64,000 nucleotides of DNA from an uncultured Lachnospiraceae bacterium (GCA_902774915.1 CACYKH010000008.1:44416-108415); one strand, 5' to 3'; positions 47,841-57,040 are shown, counted from the first letter of the stretch. Notes: generated by a model not told the origin, from the letters alone. Program-made: numbers and translations.

Positions 47841-48740
47841 ATGAAAATCATCGACATTCTAAACAAGAAAAATATGTCCCTCTCTTTTGAGGTTTTCCCT
47901 CCAAAGAAGGAGAGTACATTTGAGAGCGTGGTGGAAGCGACTGAAAAGATCGCGGCCAGCCACCCTGCATTCATGAGTGTAACTTACGGCGCCGGCGGCG
48001 GAACCAGCAAATACACTCTTGAGATTGCGAGAAATATAAAAGACAAATACAACGTTCCGACATTGGCGCATCTTACTTGTGTTTCTTCAAGCAAGGAAAC
48101 GGTGCACCAGAGAATTCAGGAACTGAAGGACATGGGCATTGAGAATGTTATGGCACTTCGTGGTGACCTTACACCAGAACTGGAGGCCAGCGACCCATCT
48201 ACATGGGATTATAAGTATGCCATCGAGCTTGTAAGGGAGCTTAAAGAGGCAGGAGATTTCTGCATTGGTGCGGCATGCTATCCAGAGATACATCCTGAAA
48301 GCACGAACCAGGAAGACGACCTTCTTCACATCAAAGAAAAGGTGGATGCGGGTGCAGACTTCCTGACAACACAGATGGTATTTGATAATAACCTTTTCTT
48401 TAATTTCATGTATAAGATCAGGGAGATTGGTGTGACGGTTCCGATAATTCCAGGAATCATGCCTATTACGAACGCGAACCAGGTGGCGCGTGCCATCAAG
48501 CTTTCTGGCTCATTCATGCCACAGCGTTTTAAGAGTCTGGTTGATTATTTTGGGAATGATCCAGAGGCTATGAAGCAGGCCGGAATTGCATATGCTACCG
48601 ACCAGATTATCGACCTCTATGCGAATGGAATAACAAACGTCCATGTTTATTCAATGAACAAACCGGACGTTGCGATAAGCATATTAAATAATCTTTCTGA
48701 TATTCTTGGAAAGGATTTTCAGAGAGGAAGACTTTCATAA
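47841..48740 (+). CDS. metF: 5,10-methylenetetrahydrofolate reductase
   Basis: A 299-residue TIM-barrel flavoprotein that makes 5-methyltetrahydrofolate, the methyl donor for MetH. Motifs: LSFEVFPPKKE (catalytic Glu), SVTYGAGGGTSKYT, LTCVSSSKE, NVMALRGDLTPE, GADFLTTQMVFDN and VPIIPGIMPITNANQV. GTAGGAG lies close before the ATG. Its last 22 nt overlap the convergent ABC ATPase gene, with no terminator between them. Confidence 0.95.
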   Translation: MKIIDILNKKNMSLSFEVFPPKKESTFESVVEATEKIAASHPAFMSVTYGAGGGTSKYTLEIARNIKDKYNVPTLAHLTCVSSSKETVHQRIQELKDMGIENVMALRGDLTPELEASDPSTWDYKYAIELVRELKEAGDFCIGAACYPEIHPESTNQEDDLLHIKEKVDAGADFLTTQMVFDNNLFFNFMYKIREIGVTVPIIPGIMPITNANQVARAIKLSGSFMPQRFKSLVDYFGNDPEAMKQAGIAYATDQIIDLYANGITNVHVYSMNKPDVAISILNNLSDILGKDFQRGRLS

Positions 48741-49579
48741 ATTTTAGAATAGTAAGATACAATATCAGTATCATAGATTTCTTCAAGAAGGTTTCGGGTC
48801 AGGACATCCTGAGTGGAACCTTCTTTTATTATTGCTCCGTCCTTCATTAGTAGAATGCTATCTGCAATGAGCGCTGCTGCTCCAATATCATGAAACACTG
48901 AAATGACGGTATTCTTATGAGTGATTCCACCGACCTCAGTTTCGCCTGTGGACCACTTCTTCAGATAATCCAGAAGCTCGGTGTGGAATTTGAAATCCAG
49001 ATGATTGGTTGGCTCATCCAGAAGTATTATCGGAGTTTCCTGAGCGATGGTACGTGCAAGAAGAACACGCTGAAGCTGTCCGCCAGAGAGGGCATTTAAC
49101 TCTTTGTCTTTGATGTCGGAAAGACCTGTGATTTCCAGAGCCTTATCAGTTGCCTCCCTGTCTGCCTGTGTGGCAGAACCCAGGGCATCCTTAAGACCAT
49201 TTCCACGGTGAGCATAGCGGCCCATCAGAACCGCATCATAAATCGTGTACGAAAAATATATGGAAGAAAACTGAGGCATCATGGCAATGTACTTCGCAAG
49301 CTCTTTGTGGGAAGTCTTCGAAATCTCAAATGACTCAGTAGCGTCCTTTGATTCGGAGTTTTCTTTGACGGAATTGCTGTGTATCAAGGTCGCATTACCA
49401 CTATAAGGAAGAATCCCTGCAAGCACACGAAGAAGAGTGGTCTTTCCGGCCCCATTCGGACCAAGAATACCCCACACCCCACCCTCATTAAATTCGTGGT
49501 TGATGTTCTTGATTATTAAATTGTCCTTGCCATATCCCGCGGATACGTTTGTGAGTGATATATTCATATACTTCTCCAT
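48719..49579 (-). CDS. ABC transporter ATPase, siderophore/cobalamin type
   Basis: A 286-residue FecE/BtuD-like ATPase. Walker A GPNGAGKTTLLRVLAGI, signature LSGGQLQRVLLARTIA, Walker B IILLDEPTNHLD and VFHD. An insert of about 25 polar residues (NSVKENSESKDATESFEIS) follows the first strand region near residue 70. Third gene of the importer operon, after the binding protein and permease, but separated from the permease by the palindromic repeat at 49584-49658. Cargo is inferred to be a corrinoid from the metF/metH neighbourhood; iron-siderophore is the alternative. Confidence 0.88.
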   Translation of the reverse strand: MEKYMNISLTNVSAGYGKDNLIIKNINHEFNEGGVWGILGPNGAGKTTLLRVLAGILPYSGNATLIHSNSVKENSESKDATESFEISKTSHKELAKYIAMMPQFSSIYFSYTIYDAVLMGRYAHRGNGLKDALGSATQADREATDKALEITGLSDIKDKELNALSGGQLQRVLLARTIAQETPIILLDEPTNHLDFKFHTELLDYLKKWSTGETEVGGITHKNTVISVFHDIGAAALIADSILLMKDGAIIKEGSTQDVLTRNLLEEIYDTDIVSYYSKIYESLPL

Positions 49580-49583
49580 AATA

Positions 49584-49658
49584 AGTCAACGGGGACAGAT
49601 CTTGGAGTCAGTGGGACCGGGTCTCATTGACTTATAGATCTGTCCCTACTGACTTATT
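49584..49658. repeat. Long palindromic intergenic repeat, copy 2
   Basis: Copy 2 of the repeat at 37921-38017. AGTCA, GGGACAGATCT and the loop GGGACCGGGTCTC are conserved, with matching arm AGATCTGTCCC, and it ends in TGACTTATTTT. The inner arms have several changes that are partly compensated, so the hairpin is retained with internal mismatches. It lies inside the importer operon, between permease and ATPase genes; the permease stop (49654-49656) is within its edge. Confidence 0.78.
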
Positions 49659-50661
49659 TTCGTTTTTTGAAGAATATTAGCATGAAGAATGGGGCGCCTA
49701 GCAGGGCGGTGACGGCGCCAACCGGAATCTCTCGTGGGGAGAGGACGGTGCGGGCAACCAGGTCTGCCAGGGACATAAACATTCCACCGAAGGCGAAGCT
49801 CATTGGAATGACCGCCTTATGCTTCGAACCAAAAATCTTTCTTACAACGTGTGGAGCCACCAGGTCAATGAAACCAATGGTTCCGGTAAATGCAACTGAA
49901 ACTCCAGTCAGAACAGTGGTCAGAACTATCAGTAAAATCTTATTGAAACGGGTATTAACTCCTAGTGACATTGCCTGCTCATCTCCGAAGGTCATAATGT
50001 CCATTTCCCTTGATTTGAACCAGATGATAATAGTAAAAATGATGGTCACAGGAAGAATTATCTTCACATGTGTCCAGTTCCTCGATGAGAAGGAACCCAT
50101 CATCCAGTAAAGTATCTGCTGGTAATGATCAGGGAAAAGAGATGTCATCAGCGTCAGGAGTGCATTTACAAATAACGAAATAACCATACCGACCAGAATG
50201 ATGGTATAGCTATGAATGTTTTTATCAATTCGGCTTGAGAAAAATATAACGAATAGAACAGTCAGCAGGGCGAAAATGAAACCTGCAAGTGGAAGCAGGA
50301 AGCTATGAAGAGTATAAGACTGAATTCCTGCGACTATGACAAATGCGGCTCCAAGGGCTGAGCCCGATGAAACGCCCATTGTATAAGAAGATGCCAGCGG
50401 ATTCTGGAGGAGTGATTGCATTACTGCGCCGCTCACTGCCAGGGCTCCACCAACCAGAAATGCTACAAGTGCTCTTGGAACACGTATCTCCCAGAAGATT
50501 GAAACAGCCATAGGTTTAACCGTGTCAGGGAGTGGTCGTCCAAAGAGCTTGTGCATTGCAATATAAAGAGAATCAGGGAGCGATATAGAAACGCTCCCTA
50601 AATTAATGCATACTAATAGAACTATTATACATATGATAATTGATAATATATATTTTCTCAT
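49654..50661 (-). CDS. FecCD/BtuC family permease
   Basis: A 335-residue permease with about ten membrane helices. Family motifs: RVPRALVAFLVGGALAVSGAVMQSLLQNPLA near residue 58, GVSSGSALGAAF, and the C-terminal FIDLVAPHVVRKIFGSKHK with AFGGMFMSLADLVARTV and REIPVGAVTALLGAPFFMLI. It forms the channel of an iron-siderophore or cobalamin importer. It begins 2 nt after the end of the binding protein gene. Confidence 0.92.
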   Translation of the reverse strand: MRKYILSIIICIIVLLVCINLGSVSISLPDSLYIAMHKLFGRPLPDTVKPMAVSIFWEIRVPRALVAFLVGGALAVSGAVMQSLLQNPLASSYTMGVSSGSALGAAFVIVAGIQSYTLHSFLLPLAGFIFALLTVLFVIFFSSRIDKNIHSYTIILVGMVISLFVNALLTLMTSLFPDHYQQILYWMMGSFSSRNWTHVKIILPVTIIFTIIIWFKSREMDIMTFGDEQAMSLGVNTRFNKILLIVLTTVLTGVSVAFTGTIGFIDLVAPHVVRKIFGSKHKAVIPMSFAFGGMFMSLADLVARTVLSPREIPVGAVTALLGAPFFMLIFFKKRK

Positions 50662-50663
50662 AC

Positions 50664-51725
50664 TTACTCAGCGTCGGTTGCTGATGCGAATGGGTCGTCG
50701 AAGTCTGCAAACTGATCTGGGTAGATGAGCTTAGCCATCTGGATCATAGCGTCAACAACATGGTTGTTTGGCTGGTTACTTGAATCGCTGTCGATGTAGT
50801 AAACTGCATCGTTCTGGATAGCGGCAACATTCTCCCAACCCTCAGCGGACTTGATGACATTTTCAACATCGTCAATATAGTTAACATTTGTAATGATTAC
50901 ATCTGGGTTCATAGCGATAGCTTCTTCTTCTGAAATGCTGATCCAGCTTTCCTGGTCGCCAGTTACATTCTCAGCACCAACAGATGTTATCATCTCGTCA
51001 AGGTAAGTTCCCTTACCAAATGTATAGATAGAAGGGTACTCCTCAGTAGGAATAGAAATCATGAAAAGAACCTTCTTCTTCTCTGTAATAGTTTCGCCAA
51101 CTTCCTGAACCTTGGCAATCTGCTCCTCGTAAGCGTCGATGATTGTCTGAGCCTTGTCCTCTTCCTTAACAGCCATTCCGATGAACTCAAGATCCTTTGT
51201 AATCTCATCGAAAGATGTACTCGAAGGGATGTCAGCAACACAAATGCCAGCATCGCGTGCGCTCTGGTAAACATCCTCGCCACCAGCGTTGCTCATGCCA
51301 GATGTAAAGATGATATCAGGACTGAGTGCAATGAGTGCCTCGTTATCAGGAGCCATCATATCGAACTCTTTAACATCAGCTGGAAGTTCATCAGCATAAG
51401 CAAGTGAATTTGTATCTATAGCGACAATCTTATCTGCAAGACCAAGATCGATAAGGAATCTTGTTGTTGATGGAGCCATAGAGATAATGGAATCTACCTC
51501 ATCAGGAATGATGATAGTATTTCCGGCTCTATCCTGAGTCTCAGTACCTTCGAAGGAAGCAACGTTCGAAGTAGCAAGGTCGTCTTCCTCGATTACGTCA
51601 GTTGCGCCGTCGCCGACTACAACTTCCTCAGTAGTTGTCTCCGCAGTGTCCTTCTTGCCGCAAGCTGTAAATGCAGAAAATGCAAATACACTTACCATTA
51701 AAAGTGCAGTAATTTTACGTTTCAT
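50664..51725 (-). CDS. Lipoprotein substrate-binding protein, BtuF/FepB type
   Basis: A 353-residue lipoprotein. Signal peptide MKRKITALLMVSVFAFSAFT and lipobox FTAC with Cys22, then a Thr/Glu/Asp-rich spacer, and a class III binding protein fold (DSIISMAPSTTRFLIDLGLADKIVAID; NPDVIITNVNYIDDV; HVVDAMIQMAKLIYP). ATG at 51725 is chosen because AAAGGAG precedes it and it fits the signal peptide; an open frame continues further upstream without a ribosome site. First gene of the importer operon. Position between metF and metH favours a cobalamin-type cargo, which is inference. Confidence 0.88.
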   Translation of the reverse strand: MKRKITALLMVSVFAFSAFTACGKKDTAETTTEEVVVGDGATDVIEEDDLATSNVASFEGTETQDRAGNTIIIPDEVDSIISMAPSTTRFLIDLGLADKIVAIDTNSLAYADELPADVKEFDMMAPDNEALIALSPDIIFTSGMSNAGGEDVYQSARDAGICVADIPSSTSFDEITKDLEFIGMAVKEEDKAQTIIDAYEEQIAKVQEVGETITEKKKVLFMISIPTEEYPSIYTFGKGTYLDEMITSVGAENVTGDQESWISISEEEAIAMNPDVIITNVNYIDDVENVIKSAEGWENVAAIQNDAVYYIDSDSSNQPNNHVVDAMIQMAKLIYPDQFADFDDPFASATDAE

Positions 51726-51748
51726 ATTAGTGTATCTCCTTTTATATA

Positions 51749-51763
51749 ATCTTTCCGAAAGAT
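51749..51763. promoter_or_regulatory. Short palindrome upstream of the importer operon
   Basis: ATCTTTC (51749-51755) C GAAAGAT (51757-51763), a perfect 7-bp inverted repeat with one central base, lying about 24 bp before the binding protein start. A possible operator; it does not match a Fur box. Confidence 0.35.
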
Positions 51764-51857
51764 ATGATAGCATATAAGCCTTAACAAAACCAGCCATAAA
51801 TGATAAGATGAAAGGTAGTTTTTATTTAGCCAGATTGTTTTATATGGGGTGGCAGAT

Positions 51858-52487
51858 ATGATGAATGAATTTGTAATGAAATACGGCGTGAGCATAATCT
51901 TCTGGGTGATAGGTCTGTTCTTTGTAATAGTCAGCTATGCGGCGACCAGGACAAAGAGTAGTGGTGTGCCTATAGTTGGTGGAATAATGATCCTGATCGG
52001 AGGGCTTCTTTCACCAATAAAGTGGCTGGCGCTGTTATGCTTTGTGGATTATGGCTTTTGGTATTTGCCTATAAGTTTTATTTTAGATGGAAAAAATTGG
52101 AAGAAGGCATCTGCCAGGATCACGGAGGCTTATGATAAGCATGGCCTGAAAAAAGCATCCTCAGAGGAAGAGTCAAATGTCAGCATAGATTTTGATGATA
52201 CAAAGGAACTTGTGTTAAGGGTGCCGGAAACAAAAGATGGCGATTTAGTATGGCGGTATTATAAAGGTCCCTGTTATAGACTTCAGTACCCTCAGATTAC
52301 ATTTGTGATATACGAGGATGAGAATGGCAGAAAGCTGATACTGGTTGATGATCCTGATGAAGAGGCAAAGCTTCTCGATTTTGATAAGGATAAGCTCTTC
52401 CTTGGAAGATACTCCAGAAGGGGTAAGGAATACAGCGTAGAAATCGAAGTAAGAGAAAGCGAAGAGAATAGAAAGCGAAGAGAATAG
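51858..52487 (+). CDS. Hypothetical membrane protein
   Basis: A 209-residue protein with two or three N-terminal hydrophobic segments (about 8-27, 35-53 and possibly 55-72) and a hydrophilic C-terminal half with strongly alternating acidic and basic residues, ending ESEENRKRRE. I do not recognise it. ATG 51858 is preferred over GTG 51849 because a GGGGTGG stretch (51846-51852) is close upstream. Its final codons are made by a tandem 16-bp repeat (see 52455-52518). It is co-directional with the MetH activation protein 45 nt downstream. Confidence 0.6.
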   Translation: MMNEFVMKYGVSIIFWVIGLFFVIVSYAATRTKSSGVPIVGGIMILIGGLLSPIKWLALLCFVDYGFWYLPISFILDGKNWKKASARITEAYDKHGLKKASSEEESNVSIDFDDTKELVLRVPETKDGDLVWRYYKGPCYRLQYPQITFVIYEDENGRKLILVDDPDEEAKLLDFDKDKLFLGRYSRRGKEYSVEIEVRESEENRKRRE

Positions 52488-52518
52488 AGCGGATAATAAA
52501 GAAGAAAGCGAAGAATAG
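52455..52518 (+). repeat. Tandem 16-bp repeat at a gene end
   Basis: GAAAGCGAAGAGAATA occurs twice head to tail (52455-52470 and 52471-52486), and a third copy lacking GA, GAAAGCGAAGAATAG, is at 52504-52518. The first two copies encode the C-terminus of the gene at 51858 in two different frames and supply its TAG stop. It looks like slippage. Confidence 0.75.
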
Positions 52519-52532
52519 TAAGAGGTAACGCT

Positions 52533-53234
52533 ATGATAAATATAAATAGAAAAGAAGTAGAAAGATATCTGGGTTTCAAAGGCGTAACAGAAATCGATGA
52601 GAATCTAAGTAAGATAATCGATGAAAGCATAGCCGAAATGCAGGAGCAGGTAAATCCTAAATATACCTATAAAACCTTTCCTCTGGAGTGGAAATTCAGT
52701 TTTAAACTTGTTCCAAATGAGGACGGAGAAGGAACTCATAAAGAGAAAAATGTTACTTGTGAATTCTCTGGAATAAAGGTAACCTCCGGTAACCTTCTTA
52801 AGAATCTAGATGGCTGCGCCGAGATAGTTATGATGGCAGTAACCCTGGGTAGCGTCCCTGATATGCTGGTAAGAAAAGCTGAGGTTAGAGATATGCTTAA
52901 GGCTTATACCTATCAGGCGGTAGGAGCGGCAATGGCAGAAGCCTGGGCAGACGAGATAAATGAGAAGATAATAGTAGAGGCAAAGGAAAGAGGCCTTTTT
53001 GCAAGACCAAGATTTTCTCCGGGCTACGGTGACTTCCCACTAGAAGTTCAGAAGGATTTTGAGAGAATCCTGGAGATGCCAAAGACTATCGGGGTAACAC
53101 TTTCTGATAGCTTACTGATGACACCAACAAAGTCCATCACAGCAGTAGTTGGACTTACAGAGATAGATTCAAATTGCGAGAAGAGTGGCTGCGAGCAGTG
53201 CAGCATGGCTGGAAAATGCGCATACGCGAGGTAA
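52533..53234 (+). CDS. Stand-alone methionine synthase activation domain protein
   Basis: A 233-residue protein matching the vitamin B12-dependent methionine synthase activation domain that is usually the C-terminus of MetH. The key region RPRFSPGYGDFPLEVQ corresponds to the conserved RxSPGY motif that binds AdoMet. GVTLSDSLLMTPTKSITAVVGL is the second family motif. A Cys-rich end (CEKSGCEQCSMAGKC) is present. It is followed by metH after 3 nt, and MetH lacks this domain, so the two form a split enzyme. Role: reductive remethylation of oxidised cobalamin on MetH. Confidence 0.88.
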   Translation: MININRKEVERYLGFKGVTEIDENLSKIIDESIAEMQEQVNPKYTYKTFPLEWKFSFKLVPNEDGEGTHKEKNVTCEFSGIKVTSGNLLKNLDGCAEIVMMAVTLGSVPDMLVRKAEVRDMLKAYTYQAVGAAMAEAWADEINEKIIVEAKERGLFARPRFSPGYGDFPLEVQKDFERILEMPKTIGVTLSDSLLMTPTKSITAVVGLTEIDSNCEKSGCEQCSMAGKCAYAR

Positions 53235-53237
53235 GAG

Positions 53238-55682
53238 ATGAAAAAGGATTTACGAGAAAAACTTGGAAAAGAATGGCTGTTCTGTGATGGTGGAACAGGA
53301 ACCTTTCTGCAAGAGCATGGACTAGAGGGAGGAGAGCTTCCAGAAACCTGGAACGTGGATCATCCTGATGTGATAATGCAGCTTTACGAAGGTTATCTTA
53401 GAGCTGGTTCAGATATTTTTAATACGAATACCTTTGGCCTTAACAGTCTGAAATTTCCAGGAAGAGTTGAGGAACTAATGACGGCTGCGGTTGACCTTGC
53501 AAAGCAGGCAATCCAGAATACAGGCAGGGAAGACGCCTATATCGCTATAGATATTGGACCTACAGGAAAGCTCCTTGAACCAATGGGCGACCTTAGCTTT
53601 GATAGAGCAGTGGAACTGTTTGGTGAAGCTATGTCGGCCGGCGAAAAGGCGGGCGGCGACCTTATACTTATAGAAACTATGAGCGACAGCTACGAGGCAA
53701 AGGCGGCCGTAATTGCAGCTAAGGAATATACTAGTCTCCCTGTTATCGTAACAACAGTTTACGATCAGAAGGGTAAGCTTCTGACAGGCGGAAATGTAGA
53801 TTCAACCGTTGCTATGCTCGAAGGACTTGGAGTAGATGCCCTCGGTATGAACTGTGGAATGGGACCAGACCTAATGCTACCTATGGTGGAAAGAATGGTC
53901 GAGGTTGCATCTGTTCCGATAGTTGTAAATCCAAATGCAGGTCTTCCAAGAACGGAAAATGGCAAGACTGTTTTCGATGTTACTCCAGAAGAATTTTCAG
54001 ATGTAATGTGTCAGATAGCAGATCTTGGAGTGCAAGTTTTAGGTGGATGCTGCGGAACAACTCCAGAGCACATTCGCCAGACCGTAGAAAAGGTTAAGAA
54101 GAGAACATTTAAACCTAATACTGAAAAGAATCTGACAGTTGTAACTTCCTTCTGTCAGGCAGTGACCTGTGACAAGAGACCGATAATCATAGGTGAGAGG
54201 ATTAATCCAACAGGTAAGAAGAGATTCAAGCAGGCTCTTCGTGATGCGGATATGGATTATATTCTTTCGCAAGGACTTGAACAGGAAGATGCAGGCGCTG
54301 ACATTCTGGATGTAAATGTAGGCCTTCCTGAAATAGATGAACCAAAGATGATGCGTGAGGTTGTAACTAAGCTTCAAGGTGTTACAGGACTTCCTCTGCA
54401 ACTAGATACAACGGATACTGTAGCTCTCGAGCAGGGACTTAGATATTATAACGGTAAGGCTATGATCAATTCCGTAAATGGTAAGAGGGAAGTGATCGAA
54501 GCGGTTATGCCACTTGTAAAAAAATATGGTGGTGTACTGGTAGGACTTGTTCTCGATGAGGACGGAATACCTGAAACAGCAGATGGAAGAATAGCCGTTG
54601 CTGAGAAGATTTATAAAGCGGCAGATGAGTACGGAATACCTAGAAAGGATATAGTTATCGATGGTCTCTGTATGACGATTTCTTCTGATTCCTCTTCAGG
54701 TGTGACAACTCTTGAAACTATCAGAAGAATAAGAGATGAGTATCAGGGCCGTTCAATCTTGGGAGTATCAAATATTTCCTTTGGACTTCCTCAGAGACAG
54801 GTTATCAATTCCTACTTCCTTACTATGGCTATGCAGATGGGACTCTCCTTTGCGATAATGAATCCGAACAATGAGCAGATGATGGCGGCATATCGCTCCT
54901 TCCTTGCATTATCGAATCTCGATCCTCAGTGTATGGGATTTATAGAAGCTTATGCAAATGCAACTCTTTCAACACTTAGTACGAGTTCGGCAGGTGCGGC
55001 ACAGGCTGGAACAGCACCGGCGGGAGCGGGTGCACCGGGGGACGCTGCGGAGTCCGGTAAATCTCAGCTTGGTCATGCGATTGAAAAGGGTATGGTTGGA
55101 GTCGCAGAAAGTGCGATGAAGGAAGCTATAAAAACCAGGGATGCTCTAGAGGTTATAAATGAAGAGCTGATACCTGCTCTTGATAAAGTAGGTAAGGGCT
55201 TTGAAAAGGGAACAGTTTTCCTTCCACAGCTACTACTTAGTGCAGATGCTGCAAAGGCGGCCTTCGAAGTAGTTAAGGCATCTATGGCAGGTAAGCCTAG
55301 AGACCTTAAGGGCAAGGTTATCATCGCAACAGTAAAGGGCGACATACACGATATAGGTAAAAATATAGTCAAGGTAATGCTTGAAAATTATGGATATGAT
55401 GTAATAGATCTTGGTAAGGATGTTCCTCCAGAGGTGATAGTAGAAAAGGCTATCGACGAAGACGTGAAGCTAGTCGGACTCAGCGCACTTATGACCACAA
55501 CGGTGGTAAGTATGGAGGATACCATTAAGCTTCTTCGTAAGAAAAAACCAGATACCAAGGTTGTGGTTGGTGGCGCTGTAATGACTCAGGAATATGCAGA
55601 TGCTATAGGGGCTGACTGCTATGCAAAAGATGCAATGGCAACCGTCAGATATGCAGATTCTATTTTTACTTCCCCTTCTTAA
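53238..55682 (+). CDS. metH: Cobalamin-dependent methionine synthase without activation domain
   Basis: An 814-residue methionine synthase. Domains: homocysteine-binding (1-295; GMNCGMGP and LGGCCGTTPEHI supply zinc Cys), pterin-binding (about 315-560; IIGERINPTGKKRF), an Ala/Gly-rich linker (about 579-605), and cap plus B12-binding domains (about 610-814) with GDIHDIG, whose His704 is the lower cobalt ligand. The usual C-terminal activation domain is absent and encoded by the preceding gene. It takes methyl groups supplied by MetF. Converges on, and overlaps by 17 nt, the aldo-keto reductase gene. Confidence 0.95.
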   Translation: MKKDLREKLGKEWLFCDGGTGTFLQEHGLEGGELPETWNVDHPDVIMQLYEGYLRAGSDIFNTNTFGLNSLKFPGRVEELMTAAVDLAKQAIQNTGREDAYIAIDIGPTGKLLEPMGDLSFDRAVELFGEAMSAGEKAGGDLILIETMSDSYEAKAAVIAAKEYTSLPVIVTTVYDQKGKLLTGGNVDSTVAMLEGLGVDALGMNCGMGPDLMLPMVERMVEVASVPIVVNPNAGLPRTENGKTVFDVTPEEFSDVMCQIADLGVQVLGGCCGTTPEHIRQTVEKVKKRTFKPNTEKNLTVVTSFCQAVTCDKRPIIIGERINPTGKKRFKQALRDADMDYILSQGLEQEDAGADILDVNVGLPEIDEPKMMREVVTKLQGVTGLPLQLDTTDTVALEQGLRYYNGKAMINSVNGKREVIEAVMPLVKKYGGVLVGLVLDEDGIPETADGRIAVAEKIYKAADEYGIPRKDIVIDGLCMTISSDSSSGVTTLETIRRIRDEYQGRSILGVSNISFGLPQRQVINSYFLTMAMQMGLSFAIMNPNNEQMMAAYRSFLALSNLDPQCMGFIEAYANATLSTLSTSSAGAAQAGTAPAGAGAPGDAAESGKSQLGHAIEKGMVGVAESAMKEAIKTRDALEVINEELIPALDKVGKGFEKGTVFLPQLLLSADAAKAAFEVVKASMAGKPRDLKGKVIIATVKGDIHDIGKNIVKVMLENYGYDVIDLGKDVPPEVIVEKAIDEDVKLVGLSALMTTTVVSMEDTIKLLRKKKPDTKVVVGGAVMTQEYADAIGADCYAKDAMATVRYADSIFTSPS

Positions 55683-56853
55683 ACATATATTTCCTGGCAA
55701 GATTAATACCGATTTTATATGGGAGCGGACGAAGCTTTTTGTCCGCTTCTTTTAATTTTTCTCTGATAGGTATACTCTGTGGACAGTGCTGCTCGCACTT
55801 ACCGCAGCCAACACATTGAGAGGCAAAGCAAGGCTCCTTTGTAAGACTTACCGCCTGAGCATATTGGAATCTTCCGGCACTCTTGCCCTCAGTATACATA
55901 TAGTTATAGCTGGCGAAGGTTCCCGGAATATCTACTCCCTTAGGACAAGGCATACAATATCTGCATCCTGTGCAACCTACCTTTTCCTTTTCCTGAATTG
56001 CCTTCTTAACATTATCTAGTAGTTCGAAGTCTGCTTCTGTGAAGCTGCCTGCCTCCATGCTGTCAGCAGTCTTGCAGTTTTCTTCCACCATTTCCAGAGA
56101 ATTCATACCTGACAGAACTACTGTTACTTCCGGCTGGTTCCAGAGCCATCTGAAGGCCCACTCTGCAGGGGTCCATCCATGAGAATCTGCCTCGAAGAGT
56201 TTTCTTGCTTTATCAGGAAGCATATTTACGAGCTTGCCTCCACGAAGGGGTTCCATTATAACAACAGGTATTCCCTTTTCGGCAGCAGCTTGTACACCCT
56301 TTTTACCAGCCTGTGTAACTTCGTCCAGATAATTATACTGTACCTGGCAGAAATCCCAGTCATAGTCATTTAGTATCTTGATGAAGCTGTCCGTATTACC
56401 GTGGAAGGAAAATCCTATATTTCTGATCTGTCCACTTGCCTTTTTCTTATCTATCCAGTCCTTGATTCCGAGAGACTTGAGGGACTCCCACATATCTAGA
56501 TCTGTGAGATGATGCATCAGATAGTAGTCTACGTGATCTGTTCTAAGACGGGAGAGCTCTTCCTCCCAATACTTATCTATTCCCTTACTCTTCTTGATAA
56601 GGTACTGGGGCAGCTTAGTGGCGATATTTACTTTGTCCCTTATGCCATTTCTCTCTAGTATCTCTCCGAGCGCAGCCTCGCTGCCGGGATATATGTAAGC
56701 GGTATCGAAGTAATTAACGCCAGCCTTGTAGGCGGCCATTATTTCTTTCTCAGCTTTGTCGATATCAATGGAGTTGCCCTTTTTAGTAAAGCGCATGCAT
56801 CCAAATCCAAGGACCGATAATTTGTTACCATTTTTATCATTTCTGTACTGCAT
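55666..56853 (-). CDS. Aldo/keto reductase with C-terminal 4Fe-4S ferredoxin domain, paralogue 2
   Basis: A 395-residue paralogue of the protein at 1215-2414: same barrel (DTAYIYPGSEAALGEI, MHHLTDLDMW, GMNSLEMVEENCKTA) and the same Fe-S tail (CTGCRYCMPCPKG; CVGCGKCEQHCPQS). AAAGGAG precedes its ATG. It stands alone, without the flavodoxin gene that accompanies its relative, so the two probably differ in redox partner or expression. Its 3' end overlaps metH by 17 nt in convergent orientation. Confidence 0.88.
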   Translation of the reverse strand: MQYRNDKNGNKLSVLGFGCMRFTKKGNSIDIDKAEKEIMAAYKAGVNYFDTAYIYPGSEAALGEILERNGIRDKVNIATKLPQYLIKKSKGIDKYWEEELSRLRTDHVDYYLMHHLTDLDMWESLKSLGIKDWIDKKKASGQIRNIGFSFHGNTDSFIKILNDYDWDFCQVQYNYLDEVTQAGKKGVQAAAEKGIPVVIMEPLRGGKLVNMLPDKARKLFEADSHGWTPAEWAFRWLWNQPEVTVVLSGMNSLEMVEENCKTADSMEAGSFTEADFELLDNVKKAIQEKEKVGCTGCRYCMPCPKGVDIPGTFASYNYMYTEGKSAGRFQYAQAVSLTKEPCFASQCVGCGKCEQHCPQSIPIREKLKEADKKLRPLPYKIGINLARKYMFKKGK

Positions 56854-57040
56854 ATAAAACTCCTTTGATCGAAATGCATATAATTCAAAAGTATAATGAA
56901 TTAAATCAACATGGTACTCTTAAAGTATATCATTATTTAATATCTGTAACAATTAGATATGGGCGTTTTTGCTATTATAAAAAGGCGAAATATGTTACAA
57001 TGAATTATTAGGTTACAAAATACAAAAATGGAGAGAGGGT

